From contig NZ_SRRU01000001.1 in assembly GCF_004784465.1 (NCBI RefSeq), forward strand, positions 868,001 to 932,000: 64,000 bases of DNA. The letters run 5' to 3'. Both the position numbers and the translations under genes were made by a program. Shown in pieces: positions 35,446-43,828 of the stretch (position 1 is its first letter; each line of letters opens with the position of its first letter). Source of the DNA: Streptomyces griseoluteus (GTDB lineage Bacteria; Actinomycetota; Actinomycetes; Streptomycetales; Streptomycetaceae). The notes under the pieces are model-generated. The model did not search any database, had not been told where the DNA came from, and was given only the letters and a program-made list of their open reading frames with translations.

Positions 35446-36084
35446 TCAGACGGGGCAGGCGGCGCGCGGGATGAAGGCGTGCCACTCGTGAGGGGCCCAG
35501 CGGTGGGCGGGATCGGTGTCGCACCGGATCTCGGACGCCGGTCCGGCGCCTCCGGAGCGCATGTGGGCGACGAGGTTCCCGGTGCACTCCGGCTCCCGGC
35601 ACGAGCCGACGGACACCTGCCGGGACTGCCCCGGCTGGACACAGCGCCGGGCCAGCGCCACCGACTCCGCCAGTTCGGCCAGGAGTTCACCGAGCGCGGC
35701 ATGCCGGGCCAGCCACTCCAGATGGCGGCGCAGGAACGCCACCATCTCCCGTATCTCCCGGTCCGGCGCGGCGACCCGGCGCTCGTCGGCGACCAGCGCC
35801 GACCAGGAGGACAGCATCGCCATGAGGGCGGAGCGCGCCTCCACTGCCTGGCCGCGCACGGGCAGCGCGGTCGCGCGGGAGCCGCCCGAGACCCGGACGA
35901 GGGACCGGGCGCTGCCGGGGGCGAGCGCCTGCTCCGCCTCCGCGTACAGCCGGGGGAGTCGGGACAAGGTGGTGAGGAGCGCGTCGAAACAGGACGCGCA
36001 CAACGTTCCGTGGGGGCGGTTTCCGGCCGTCACGTCCGGCCGGATCAAACGGCGGCAGCCCACACAGGTGTGGATCGGAGGCAT
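35446..36084 (-). CDS. Zinc-ribbon-like hypothetical protein
   Basis: 212 residues, ATG 36084. It starts with two CxxC pairs (CVGCRRL...LCASCFDAL), a likely zinc ribbon. The middle is helical and rich in Ala, Leu, Glu and Arg (about 60-150), and the C-terminal part has further Cys/His residues (CREPECTGN...CDTDPAHRWAPHEWH), possibly a second metal site. Such Cys-rich proteins next to a small helix-turn-helix gene occur in many Streptomyces genomes without known function (OvmZ-type, from memory). A DNA-binding or regulatory role with the neighbouring HTH protein is plausible but not shown. Confidence 0.65.
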   Translation of the reverse strand: MPPIHTCVGCRRLIRPDVTAGNRPHGTLCASCFDALLTTLSRLPRLYAEAEQALAPGSARSLVRVSGGSRATALPVRGQAVEARSALMAMLSSWSALVADERRVAAPDREIREMVAFLRRHLEWLARHAALGELLAELAESVALARRCVQPGQSRQVSVGSCREPECTGNLVAHMRSGGAGPASEIRCDTDPAHRWAPHEWHAFIPRAACPV

Positions 36085-36184
36085 GACACATCAGTCCCTG
36101 ATGTTCTCGGGTGTCCGCTCGCGCGCGCACACGCCAATGGGAATCGGGAGAAAAGGGCGGCGCCCTGAAGAGAGGCCTTCCGTG

Positions 36185-38008
36185 TTAGGTACGGGGGAGT
36201 GCGGGAGATTCGGCGCGGTAAGCGTCGATCAACCGGACGACATCCGCCAGCCGGGGATTCGCCAGCAACTCCTTTTGCGGCACCCGGACCCCCAGATCGC
36301 GCGATATCCGCAGCTGCATCCGGAACGCCATGAGGGAATGCCCGCCGAGCTGGAAGAAATCCGCATCTCGCGTGATTTCCCCCGTACCGAGGAGTTCCTC
36401 CCACAACCGGGCCAGATAAGTCTCGGTCCCGCTCGCGGCATCCGTGGCGGTGGCCGCCTTCCGGCGCGGCGCGGGGTCGGTCAGCGCCACGGCCGCCCGG
36501 TCCACTTTGCCGTTGACCGTGCGCGGCAGCTCCGGCAGACACAGGTAGCGCGCGGGCCGCATGTACGGCGGCAGATCGCGTCCGGCGTGCTCCTGCAGCC
36601 GCCCCGGTGCCAGCGGCTCACCGTCGTTGGCGGTGTAGGCGCACACCAACCGCTCGTCTCCGGGCCGGAAGGTGTGCACCCACACCACCGCGTCGCTGAC
36701 CTGTGGGTGGTCGCGCACCACGGCCTCGATCTCGCTCAGCTCGATGCGATGGCCGCGCAGCTTCACCTGGAGGTCGGCCCGGCCGTGGTAGCGCAAGGCT
36801 CCGTCCGGCAGGGTGCTCACCAGGTCCCCGGAGCGGTAGTAGCGGCCGGCCTGCTCCCCGCCGGAGACGGTGACGAACCGCTCGGCGTCCAGCTCCGGCC
36901 GGCCCAGGTAGCCGCCGGTCACCTGCGGCCCGGCGAGCCACAGTTCACCCCGCTCCGCGTCCCGGCCGTCCTCGTTCACCACCCGCGTGCGGAAGCCGGG
37001 CAGCGGCCGGCCGATCCGGGAGTCGTCCGCGGTCAGGTCCTCGGGCGTTACCTCGTGGTACGTGGCGTGGACGGTGACCTCGGTGATCCCGTACATGTTG
37101 ACCAGCCGGGGACGGTCCAGGCCGTACCGGGCCGCCCAGGGCCGCAGCAGCGCGGGCGTCAGCTTCTCGCCGCCGAACACCACGTGGCGCAGGTCGGGCA
37201 GTTGGGCGTCGGAGGCGAGCGCCGTGGCACAGAGCGCGGCGAATGCCGTCGGGGTCTGGTTGAGCACCGTCACCCCGCGGTCGGCGATCACGGCCAGGGT
37301 GCTGTCGGCGGACCGGGCCGTGTCCTGCGGGAGCACGACCAGGCGGGCGCCGGTGGTCAGCGCGCCCCACATCTCCCAGACGGCGAAGTCGAAGGCGAGG
37401 GAGTGGAAGAGCAGCCAGCGGTCCTCGGGTGTGAAGCCGAACAGGCCCGAGGTGGCGGCCAGCAGGGCGGTCACCGCCGCGTGCGTCACGGGCACGCCCT
37501 TGGGGCGGCCGGTGGTGCCGGAGGTGTAGATGACGTAGGCGGTCTCCCCGGGCGCTGGGGCCGTTCCGGCCGGCGCGGCCGGCTCGCCGGAAGGGGTCCG
37601 CAGCAGTTCCAGGTCCCGCTCGGTCAGTTGCGGCAGTCCGGCCGCGCCGGTGCCGATCAGCGCGGTGGCGGCACAGTCCGAGAGGATGAACGCGTTGCGC
37701 GCGTCGGGATTGCGCACGTCCAGCGGGACGTAGGCCGCGCCGGCCCGCACGATGCCCGCGATCGCCGCGATGGCGCCGGGTCCGGGTGCCATCCGTACGG
37801 CCACCCGGTCGCCGGGCCGGACGCCCCGTGCGACCAGCGCGGCGCGGACGCCGTCGGACCACCGGTCGAGCCCGGCGTAGGTCAGCCGGTCGTCCCCGCA
37901 CTCCACCGCGACGCTGTCGGCTCCGGTGCGGAATGAATGGAGTAACGCGTCGACAAGGGTTCCGCCTCCTCGGTGTTCTTCCTCCGGAAGCGGCGCGTTG
38001 CCGTCCAA
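36185..38008 (-). CDS. Stand-alone NRPS A(Thr)-T didomain
   Basis: The frame is open to 38428, but homology starts near the segment TLVDALLHSFRTG. The best start I see is TTG 38008, with GGGGG just upstream, giving about 607 residues; it is uncertain. A domain: IYTSGTTGRPK, FDFAVWEMW, YGITEVTVHATY, YRSGDLV, RTVNGKVDRAAV. Pocket residues D-F-W-N-V-G-M-V-H match the Thr code. The carrier domain has GGHSLM near 555. With no C domain, it must deliver Thr, or a Thr derivative made on the carrier, in trans, as SyrB1 does for syringomycin. It is transcribed away from the main operon, next to the LuxR regulator. The A-less C-T module at the end of the 14664-19601 protein is a natural recipient. Confidence 0.88.
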   Translation of the reverse strand: MDGNAPLPEEEHRGGGTLVDALLHSFRTGADSVAVECGDDRLTYAGLDRWSDGVRAALVARGVRPGDRVAVRMAPGPGAIAAIAGIVRAGAAYVPLDVRNPDARNAFILSDCAATALIGTGAAGLPQLTERDLELLRTPSGEPAAPAGTAPAPGETAYVIYTSGTTGRPKGVPVTHAAVTALLAATSGLFGFTPEDRWLLFHSLAFDFAVWEMWGALTTGARLVVLPQDTARSADSTLAVIADRGVTVLNQTPTAFAALCATALASDAQLPDLRHVVFGGEKLTPALLRPWAARYGLDRPRLVNMYGITEVTVHATYHEVTPEDLTADDSRIGRPLPGFRTRVVNEDGRDAERGELWLAGPQVTGGYLGRPELDAERFVTVSGGEQAGRYYRSGDLVSTLPDGALRYHGRADLQVKLRGHRIELSEIEAVVRDHPQVSDAVVWVHTFRPGDERLVCAYTANDGEPLAPGRLQEHAGRDLPPYMRPARYLCLPELPRTVNGKVDRAAVALTDPAPRRKAATATDAASGTETYLARLWEELLGTGEITRDADFFQLGGHSLMAFRMQLRISRDLGVRVPQKELLANPRLADVVRLIDAYRAESPALPRT

Positions 38009-38477
38009 TATTGCCCCCGTTTTAATCTCTGTGAAGAGGATGGCCGAAGGTCGGGACGAGAAGCCGCCCCCGTGCTGACTATCCGCCGGAAAAGCGATGG
38101 TCAGGAGATGTGTCCCACATGGTGCGACCCCTCCTTGCCGATGACGTGAATTCCCCGGCCCATGGCGGAGTCCGAGGAGAGAGTCCGAGGATTTGTTTCC
38201 CACCCTAGGACGGGTGAATATGCCGGGGCAAGAGCCCTTGCCCGGTCTGTTGGGGGGGACACATTTGCAGGGATTAGGCAACGGTATTCGCGGTTTCCGC
38301 GTCGGCCGAGTCGCCGGCCGGTGCGGGCGGGGCTCTCGCCCGGCGGCGGACCCGGGGCCGGGGGTGCCGGGGCGGGAGGCGTGGGTGGGGGGAGGGCTTG
38401 GCCCGCTTCGTGGTCCGCCGTGGGCCACAGTAGCTCACAGGCGCCAACTCGGGCTGTGACCCGATCGGTTGAACCGG
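38009..38477 (-). other. Non-coding region upstream of the Thr A-T gene
   Basis: About 470 nt between the LuxR-type gene and the Thr A-T gene with no convincing coding signal; the GC-skewed third position of the neighbouring genes fades. It must hold the promoter of the Thr A-T gene. I see an inverted repeat TCACAG-(13 nt)-CTGTGA at 38435-38459 and, at the regulator stop codon, a second short palindrome around AACCGGTT (38472-38479). Either could be an operator or part of a transcription terminator for the regulator gene. No clear -10/-35 pair was found. Confidence 0.5.
38435..38459. promoter_or_regulatory. Inverted repeat TCACAG-N13-CTGTGA
   Basis: A perfect 6-bp inverted repeat with a 13-nt spacer, about 430 nt upstream of the proposed Thr A-T start and just downstream of the regulator gene. 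It could be a binding site for a dimeric regulator. The short arms make chance occurrence possible. Confidence 0.3.
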
Positions 38478-39506
38478 TTACACAGAGGCGTCCGCTCCGT
38501 CCCCCCGGAGCGCCGACGCGAGCAGGAAGCCCAGGTGGGTGCGGTTGTGCGCCCCGAGCTGAGTCATGAGCTTGGCGATGTGCTGGCGGCACGAGCGCTC
38601 GCTGATGCCCAGGTGCCGGGCGACGGCCGCGTCCTTGGGCTCCTCCAGCAGCAGCCGGGCGATGGCCCGTTGCATGTCGGAGATGACGAATCCCTCCCGG
38701 CGGCTGGCGTAGGCCGAGGCGAACGGCGCGGCCGCCCGCCAGGCCGTCTCGAACGCCCCGACCAGGAACGACACCACGCCCTGATGGCTGATCCGCAGCG
38801 CGCCCGGACCGTCGTGCGCGGGCGTGAACGCCGTGCGCCGGTCGAACACGATGAGCCGGGGGAACAGGGTGTGCAGCGTGCGCACCTCGGCGCCCGCCTC
38901 CGTCAGCCGCTCCACGTACGCCTCGGTGGCCGGGTTGAAGCGGGCGCTGTGCTGGTAGACCGTGCGCATCCGCACCCCCCGCTCCAGCATCGCCATGTCC
39001 CGGTGCTGCGCCTGGTCCAGCACGCCGACCGGGCGCGGGCCGCCCGGCTGGGCCGTCAGAACCTCCGTACGGCACTCGAGCGCCTGCTCCTCCAGTATCG
39101 CGTCGATGTCCCGCGCGTCCACGGTGAGCAGTTCCCCATAGCGGTCGCCGGCCCGGCGCTCGGCGTCCCGCACCTCGCGCAGGGCCGCGAACTCCCCGCG
39201 CACGGTGTCGATCTGTGTCTGGGCGTCCCGCACCGCCCGCCGCAGCGGCGGCACCGCGCGGGCCTCCGCCGCCTCCAGCAGGCGGCGGGTGTACACACCG
39301 GGGCGGCCGGGCTCGGGCACCAGCAGACCCAGTTCCTCCAGCCGTCGGACGGCGCGCTCGGCGAGCGGTACGGGCAGGTCGAGGTCGCCGAGCAACTCCT
39401 CGCGGGTACAGGCACCTTGCCGGAGTGCCACGGCGTACAGCAGACGCATCGCGTGCGTGACGCCGTCCAGTCCGCTTTCGTCGTTTACCTCATGTTTGGT
39501 TGTCAT
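38478..39506 (-). CDS. LuxR-type transcriptional regulator (winged N-terminal HTH + C-terminal LuxR HTH)
   Basis: 342 residues, ATG 39506. The N-terminal about 70 residues resemble a winged helix (ALRQGACTREELLGDLDLP then RAVRRLEELGLLV), as in TrmB-like regulators. The middle (about 90-260) is a ligand- or protein-binding region without a recognised cofactor motif. The C-terminus has a LuxR/GerE helix-turn-helix (KDAAVARHLGISERSCRQH then IAKLMTQLGAHNRTHLG). Such proteins are common pathway-specific regulators in Streptomyces clusters. It lies between the Thr A-T gene (same strand) and the divergent ATP-grasp operon, and probably controls both operons. No phosphoacceptor domain is present. Confidence 0.83.
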   Translation of the reverse strand: MTTKHEVNDESGLDGVTHAMRLLYAVALRQGACTREELLGDLDLPVPLAERAVRRLEELGLLVPEPGRPGVYTRRLLEAAEARAVPPLRRAVRDAQTQIDTVRGEFAALREVRDAERRAGDRYGELLTVDARDIDAILEEQALECRTEVLTAQPGGPRPVGVLDQAQHRDMAMLERGVRMRTVYQHSARFNPATEAYVERLTEAGAEVRTLHTLFPRLIVFDRRTAFTPAHDGPGALRISHQGVVSFLVGAFETAWRAAAPFASAYASRREGFVISDMQRAIARLLLEEPKDAAVARHLGISERSCRQHIAKLMTQLGAHNRTHLGFLLASALRGDGADASV

Positions 39507-39849
39507 TCATTCAGCCTTCCGCATCCGGCAGTGCCTATCCATGATCCGTGGTTGACGTGGCGACCACACCCCCGCGCTGGCAAGGATCGAATCCGGATTT
39601 CGGACAACGAGATTCCGACAACGGGGAGAGAACGGGCACATGAGTACGCCCATGGGGTGTGTGATCACCCTTTTCATGCAATCGACCGCGCCCGCACCCG
39701 CATCGGTGCGAGCGGCGCGGCCGTCCGGAACAGCAAACGGTGGACGCCGGACCGGCACCGGCCAGGCAGTCACGGCCGCCGACACCGGATGGGGGTGAGC
39801 GGCGGCACGTACCGCCGCCACAGACCGACCCCCTTCACCTAGGAAAGAC
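39507..39849. promoter_or_regulatory. Divergent intergenic control region (LuxR gene / ATP-grasp operon)
   Basis: 343 nt between two divergent starts, with no supported ORF. It holds the tandem direct repeat at 39596-39623 described separately, and an AGGAAAGA ribosome-binding site just before the ATP-grasp ATG. A TTGACG hexamer lies near 39552, but no good -10 sits at standard spacing. Because the region separates a regulator from its likely target operon, it is the best place in the window to look for the regulator's binding site. Confidence 0.5.
39596..39623. repeat. Tandem direct repeat GATT(T)CGGACAACG / GATTCCGACAACG
   Basis: Two near-identical copies lie head to tail (39596-39609 and 39611-39623) in the divergent promoter region. 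They differ by one base and a one-base indel. A spacing of 15 nt is not a whole helical turn, but direct repeats are common for LuxR-type or SARP-type activators. Confidence 0.5.
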
Positions 39850-41145
39850 ATGGCACTGGACACCCGCGCCCTTCTGCTGCTCGTCCGCGTCGGGTGCCTG
39901 CGCGAGCAGGCCCTGCGTTCCTGGACCGCCCGACCGGACCTCGATCTGGCGCTCGCCGAGAGCGCCACCGCCGCCTATCTGCGCCTGGCCGACCGCCAGG
40001 TCCCGCTCTCACCGGAGCGGCCCGCCGACGAGATCTACGAAGCCTGCCGCGCCCAGCTGGCCGCCGCACCCGGCCGCAAGGGCGTCATCGGTTTCCTCGA
40101 CTCCACCCTGCCCGTGGTGGCCCGCCTGGCCGAGGAGTTCGGCCTGCCCGGCTGCCCGCCCGAGACTCTGCGCCACCTGACGGACAAGACGTGGGCCCGC
40201 GCCCGCCTCGCCGAATGCGCCGTCCCCGGACCCGCGTTCCGGGTACTGGACGCTTCGCTGACCGGGACCGGGGAGCGCACACGGGCGCTGGCCGGGCTGC
40301 GCCACCCCCTCATCCTCAAGCCCGCCGACTCCTCGGCCGGCCGGGGCGTGATTCGTGTGGCCGGACCTGGGGAGACCGACGACGCCTGGGAGCACGCGGC
40401 CGCCTTCAGCAAGAACGGCAGCCTGCTCGCCGAGGAGGAACTCCTCGGCGACGAGATCAGCGTGGAGACGCTGACCGTCGACGGCCGCACCGTCGTCCTC
40501 GCCCGCACCGAGAAACTCGCCACCCGCGACGAGTCGTTCGTGGAACTGGGGCAGGCCGTGCCCGCCCGGCTGTCCGGCCCGCTCGCGGAGCGGATCGACG
40601 AGGTGGCCGCCGCCGCGCTCAAAGCCGTCGGCTTCGACCACGGCATCGCGCACACCGAGATGATCCTCACCGCCGACGGTCCCCGCATCGTCGAGGTCAA
40701 TCCCCGTCCGGCGGGCGACTGCATCCTCGACCTCGTTCATCTCACCACCGGCACCGACGTCTACGGGCTCGCCGCCGACCTCGCCCTCGGCGAACCGGTC
40801 GACCTCGACGCGCTCGCCGCCGCCCGTCCCGCGGGCGGCGCCGCGATCCGCTTCCTCACCGCCCCGGCCGGGGTCGTACGCCGCGTCGACGGCGTGCCCG
40901 AGGCCGCGGCCCTGCTGGACCCGGCGCACGAGCGGCTGGTGCTGCTCACCCGCCCCGGCGACGTGGTCGAACCCGTCACCACCAATCTGCACCGCCTGGG
41001 ATACGTCCTCGCGGTGGGCCCGGACACCGAGACCGCCGTGGCCCGCGCCGAGCGCGCCGCCGCCCTGGTCGGCATCGTCACGTCCCCGCCCGCCCCCGGC
41101 GAGCCGCCCGCGCGGCGACTGCCCAGCTCCGAGTGCTGGACCTGA
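39850..41145 (+). CDS. ATP-grasp carboxylate-amine ligase 1
   Basis: 431 residues, first gene of the second operon; ATG with AGGAAAGA upstream. ATP-grasp fold: LKPADSSAGRGVI (ATP-binding loop), EEELLGDEISVET, HTEMIL and the metal-binding IVEVNPRPAGD. These enzymes activate a carboxylate as acyl phosphate and join it to an amine; relatives include BacD, DdaF and other dipeptide ligases. The C-terminal domain (GGAAIRFLTAPAGVVRRVDGV) is the usual extension of the biosynthetic L-amino acid ligase branch. The protein ends SSECWT. Substrates are unknown; it may form a dipeptide, or an amide used by the flavin enzymes next to it. Confidence 0.85.
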   Translation: MALDTRALLLLVRVGCLREQALRSWTARPDLDLALAESATAAYLRLADRQVPLSPERPADEIYEACRAQLAAAPGRKGVIGFLDSTLPVVARLAEEFGLPGCPPETLRHLTDKTWARARLAECAVPGPAFRVLDASLTGTGERTRALAGLRHPLILKPADSSAGRGVIRVAGPGETDDAWEHAAAFSKNGSLLAEEELLGDEISVETLTVDGRTVVLARTEKLATRDESFVELGQAVPARLSGPLAERIDEVAAAALKAVGFDHGIAHTEMILTADGPRIVEVNPRPAGDCILDLVHLTTGTDVYGLAADLALGEPVDLDALAAARPAGGAAIRFLTAPAGVVRRVDGVPEAAALLDPAHERLVLLTRPGDVVEPVTTNLHRLGYVLAVGPDTETAVARAERAAALVGIVTSPPAPGEPPARRLPSSECWT

Positions 41146-41180
41146 GTCCGGTGACCACTCCCTCGTACCCAAGGAATGCC

Positions 41181-42416
41181 ATGCGATCCCCCGACTCCTG
41201 CTGGCTGGTGAGCGGACCGCGCTGGACGGGTGGCAGCACGCCCCTGCCGGGCCGCGCCGGTGTTCTCGTGCTCGGCGCCGGTGTCATGGGCTCGACGCTC
41301 GCCTACTGGCTGGCCCGCGCGGGCCACGCGCCCCTCGTCCTCGACCGCAACGACAGCCCCGCCGAGGGCTCCTCCGGCCGCAACGCCGGACGCGTCATCC
41401 AGGGCGGCAACGCCCAGCACGCGCCTGCCATCGAGCGGTTCGGCCACGGCCAGGCCCTCGCCGTCTACCGGGCCACCCTCGTCAACCGCGACCTGGTGCG
41501 CGAGGTCACCGCCCGCGAGGGCATCGAGGCGCACCGCACCACCACTGCCAAGCTCGACCTCACCGACAGCGAGGACGAGGCGCTCGAACTCAAGCGGACC
41601 GCCGACGCGCTGAGCGCCGACGGCATCGCGGCCGAGTGGCTCGACCTGCCGGGCGCCCGCCGGGTGTTCGGGACCGACCTGCCCGACACCGTCCTCGGCG
41701 GACTGCACCGGCCCGACCAGGACGCCGTGCACTCCGTCGGATACGTCCGGGGCATCGCCGACGCCGCCCGCCGGCATGGCGCCACGTTCAGCCTCGGCGT
41801 CACCGCGACCTCCCTGGAGAGGACGGAAGAGGGCGCGTGGCGCGTCGGCACCGACGCCGGCGAGGTCCTGGCCGACCAGGTGGTGGTCGCCCTCAACGCC
41901 TGGACCGGCCGGCTGCTGCCCGAACTCGACGCCCGGATCACCCCGGTGCGCGGCCAGCTCGTGCAGACCGCGCCCGTCCCCTTCCGCATCCCGCAGTGGG
42001 GACTGGACCGGGGCCTGGTCTACGGCGGCCAGAACCAGGACGGCTCCCTGCTCCTGGGCGGACTGCGCACCACCGTGCCGAACCGCGACGAGAACATCGA
42101 GCTGCCCGCCGACGCCAACACCCCGGCCTTCTCCCCGGAGCTGGCCGACCGGCTCGCCACCGCGCTGCCCGCCCTGCTGCCCGAGACCGCGGGCGTGCCC
42201 GTGGTGCGCGCCTGGAGCGGTGTCATGGCCTTCACCCCGGACCGCTGCCCCCTCGTCGGCGCCATGCCCGGCCGGCCCGGACTGTGGGTCATGGCCGCCT
42301 TCAGCGGCCATGGCATGCCCTACTCCCAGGTCGTCGCTCACCAGCTCGCCGAGCGCATCGGCGGCGGCGCCGGAGCGGGCCTGCCCGCCGCCTTCGACCC
42401 GGCCCGGTTCCGGTGA
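41181..42416 (+). CDS. FAD-dependent amine/amino-acid oxidase (DAO family)
   Basis: 411 residues, ATG 41181 with AAGGA five bases upstream. D-amino-acid/glycine/sarcosine oxidase family: dinucleotide-binding VLVLGAGVMGSTLAYWLARAG near residue 27-47, ERF/LDL substrate-domain segments, and C-terminal WSGVMAFTPDRCPLVG and FSGHGMPYS. It would oxidise a C-N bond of an amino acid or secondary amine, releasing H2O2. It lies 8 nt before an N-hydroxylating monooxygenase gene. The pairing of a DAO-type oxidase with an N-hydroxylase occurs in hydrazinoacetic-acid and related N-N pathways (Spb39/Spb38-like), although the condensing MetRS-cupin protein of those pathways is not visible here. Confidence 0.83.
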   Translation: MRSPDSCWLVSGPRWTGGSTPLPGRAGVLVLGAGVMGSTLAYWLARAGHAPLVLDRNDSPAEGSSGRNAGRVIQGGNAQHAPAIERFGHGQALAVYRATLVNRDLVREVTAREGIEAHRTTTAKLDLTDSEDEALELKRTADALSADGIAAEWLDLPGARRVFGTDLPDTVLGGLHRPDQDAVHSVGYVRGIADAARRHGATFSLGVTATSLERTEEGAWRVGTDAGEVLADQVVVALNAWTGRLLPELDARITPVRGQLVQTAPVPFRIPQWGLDRGLVYGGQNQDGSLLLGGLRTTVPNRDENIELPADANTPAFSPELADRLATALPALLPETAGVPVVRAWSGVMAFTPDRCPLVGAMPGRPGLWVMAAFSGHGMPYSQVVAHQLAERIGGGAGAGLPAAFDPARFR

Positions 42417-42424
42417 GGGCGCCG

Positions 42425-43828
42425 ATGAGAGACCTCGTACCGCCGCCGCTCACCCGGAGCGCCGACCCGGCCCGCCCGCACGGCGGTTCGGAACCCGACG
42501 CACCCCTGCTGGTGATCGGCGCGGGTCCCAAGGCCATCGCCCTCGCCGTCAAGGCCAAGGTGCTCCGGGAAGCCGGGCTGGACGCCCCCGAAGTGGTCGC
42601 CGTCGAACGCGACCGCACCGCCGCCCACTGGCGCGAGGGCCACGGCTGGACCAACGGCCGCCAGAGCCTGGGCACTCTCCCCGAGAAGGACCTCGGCTTC
42701 CCCTACGACGCCACCACCTGGGGCGACCCCCATGACCCGCTCGTCGCCGAGATCGTCCGCCTCACCACCGGCTACGGCTGGGCCGGACACCTGATGAGCC
42801 GCGGCGGCTACGCCCGCTGGGTCGACCGGGGCCGCCCCCAGCCCAGCCACCGAGAATGGGCCGACTACCTCGACTGGGCCGCCCGCGAGGCCGGGCTGCG
42901 CGTCGTCAGCGGCGAGGTGCACGGCGCCGAGGCCGACGACGACGGCTGGACCCTCCGGTACACGGCCCCCGGCGGCCGCGGCACCGTACGCGGCCGGGGT
43001 CTGCTGGTCTCCGGGCCGGGACCGTCCGGCACCGCGCTCACCGCCGACGACGACCGGGTGCTGGACACCGCCGGCTTCTGGCGGCTCGCCGTCGCCGGAC
43101 TGCCCCGCCGGATACGGCACGTGGTGGTCGTCGGCTCCGGCGAGACCGCGGGCACCGTGGTCCGTGAACTCGCGGTCGCCCAGGAGCGGGAGGTCACCGT
43201 CGTCACCCCGCGCGCCGCCCTCTACAGCCGTGGCGAGAGCCCCTTCGAGAACCGTTACTACAGCGACCCCACCGGCTGGACCGCTCTCACCGAGAGCGAC
43301 CGCAGGGAGTTCATCCGGCGCACCGACCGCGCCGTCTTCTCCCTCGACGTCCAGCACGACCTCGCCCGCACCGCACGGGTGACCTGGTGCCCCGGCCGCG
43401 CCACCGGCACCCGTCCCGGCAGCCCCGTCGCCCTCGTCTACGCGTACGGGGGACGGTCCGGCGAGATCGAGGCCGACCTCGTGGTCGACGCCACCGGCGG
43501 TGACCCCATGTGGTTCACCGGCCTGCTCGGCCCGCGCGCCCGCACCGCCCTCACCGCGGCCGTCGGCGGCACCCTCACCCGCGCGGCCGTGGAAGGCGCG
43601 ATCGACCGCTCCCTCGCCGTACCGGGCCTGCCCGCCCCGCTCCACCTGCCCAACCTGGCGGCCCTTGCCCAGGGCCCCGGCTTCCCCAACCTCAGCTCCC
43701 TCGGCCTGCTCACCGACCGGGTCCTGCGCGCCCACGTCCCGCCGAGGTCCCCGGCGGACCTCGCGGGGGCGTGTGCCGTGACCGGCCGGACGGGCGCGCC
43801 GGCCCCGTACTACCGAGGAGACGCGTGA
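42425..43828 (+). CDS. FAD/NADPH N-hydroxylating amino-acid monooxygenase
   Basis: 467 residues, ATG 42425. The layout is that of the SidA/PvdA/IucD class: FAD motif LLVIGAGPKAIALAVKAK, WREGHGWTNGRQSLGTL-type substrate region, NADPH motif VVVVGSGETAGTVVREL, the ENRYYSDPTGWTALTESDR block matching the class's FxxEYF-P region, and a C-terminal VVDATGGDP in place of the usual ATGY. Known members hydroxylate Orn N5, Lys N6 or, in the CreE/FzmM branch, the alpha-amine of Asp. Likely substrates here are Dap, a diamino acid or an amine released by the neighbouring oxidase. The stop overlaps the next start (TGATG). Confidence 0.82.
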   Translation: MRDLVPPPLTRSADPARPHGGSEPDAPLLVIGAGPKAIALAVKAKVLREAGLDAPEVVAVERDRTAAHWREGHGWTNGRQSLGTLPEKDLGFPYDATTWGDPHDPLVAEIVRLTTGYGWAGHLMSRGGYARWVDRGRPQPSHREWADYLDWAAREAGLRVVSGEVHGAEADDDGWTLRYTAPGGRGTVRGRGLLVSGPGPSGTALTADDDRVLDTAGFWRLAVAGLPRRIRHVVVVGSGETAGTVVRELAVAQEREVTVVTPRAALYSRGESPFENRYYSDPTGWTALTESDRREFIRRTDRAVFSLDVQHDLARTARVTWCPGRATGTRPGSPVALVYAYGGRSGEIEADLVVDATGGDPMWFTGLLGPRARTALTAAVGGTLTRAAVEGAIDRSLAVPGLPAPLHLPNLAALAQGPGFPNLSSLGLLTDRVLRAHVPPRSPADLAGACAVTGRTGAPAPYYRGDA

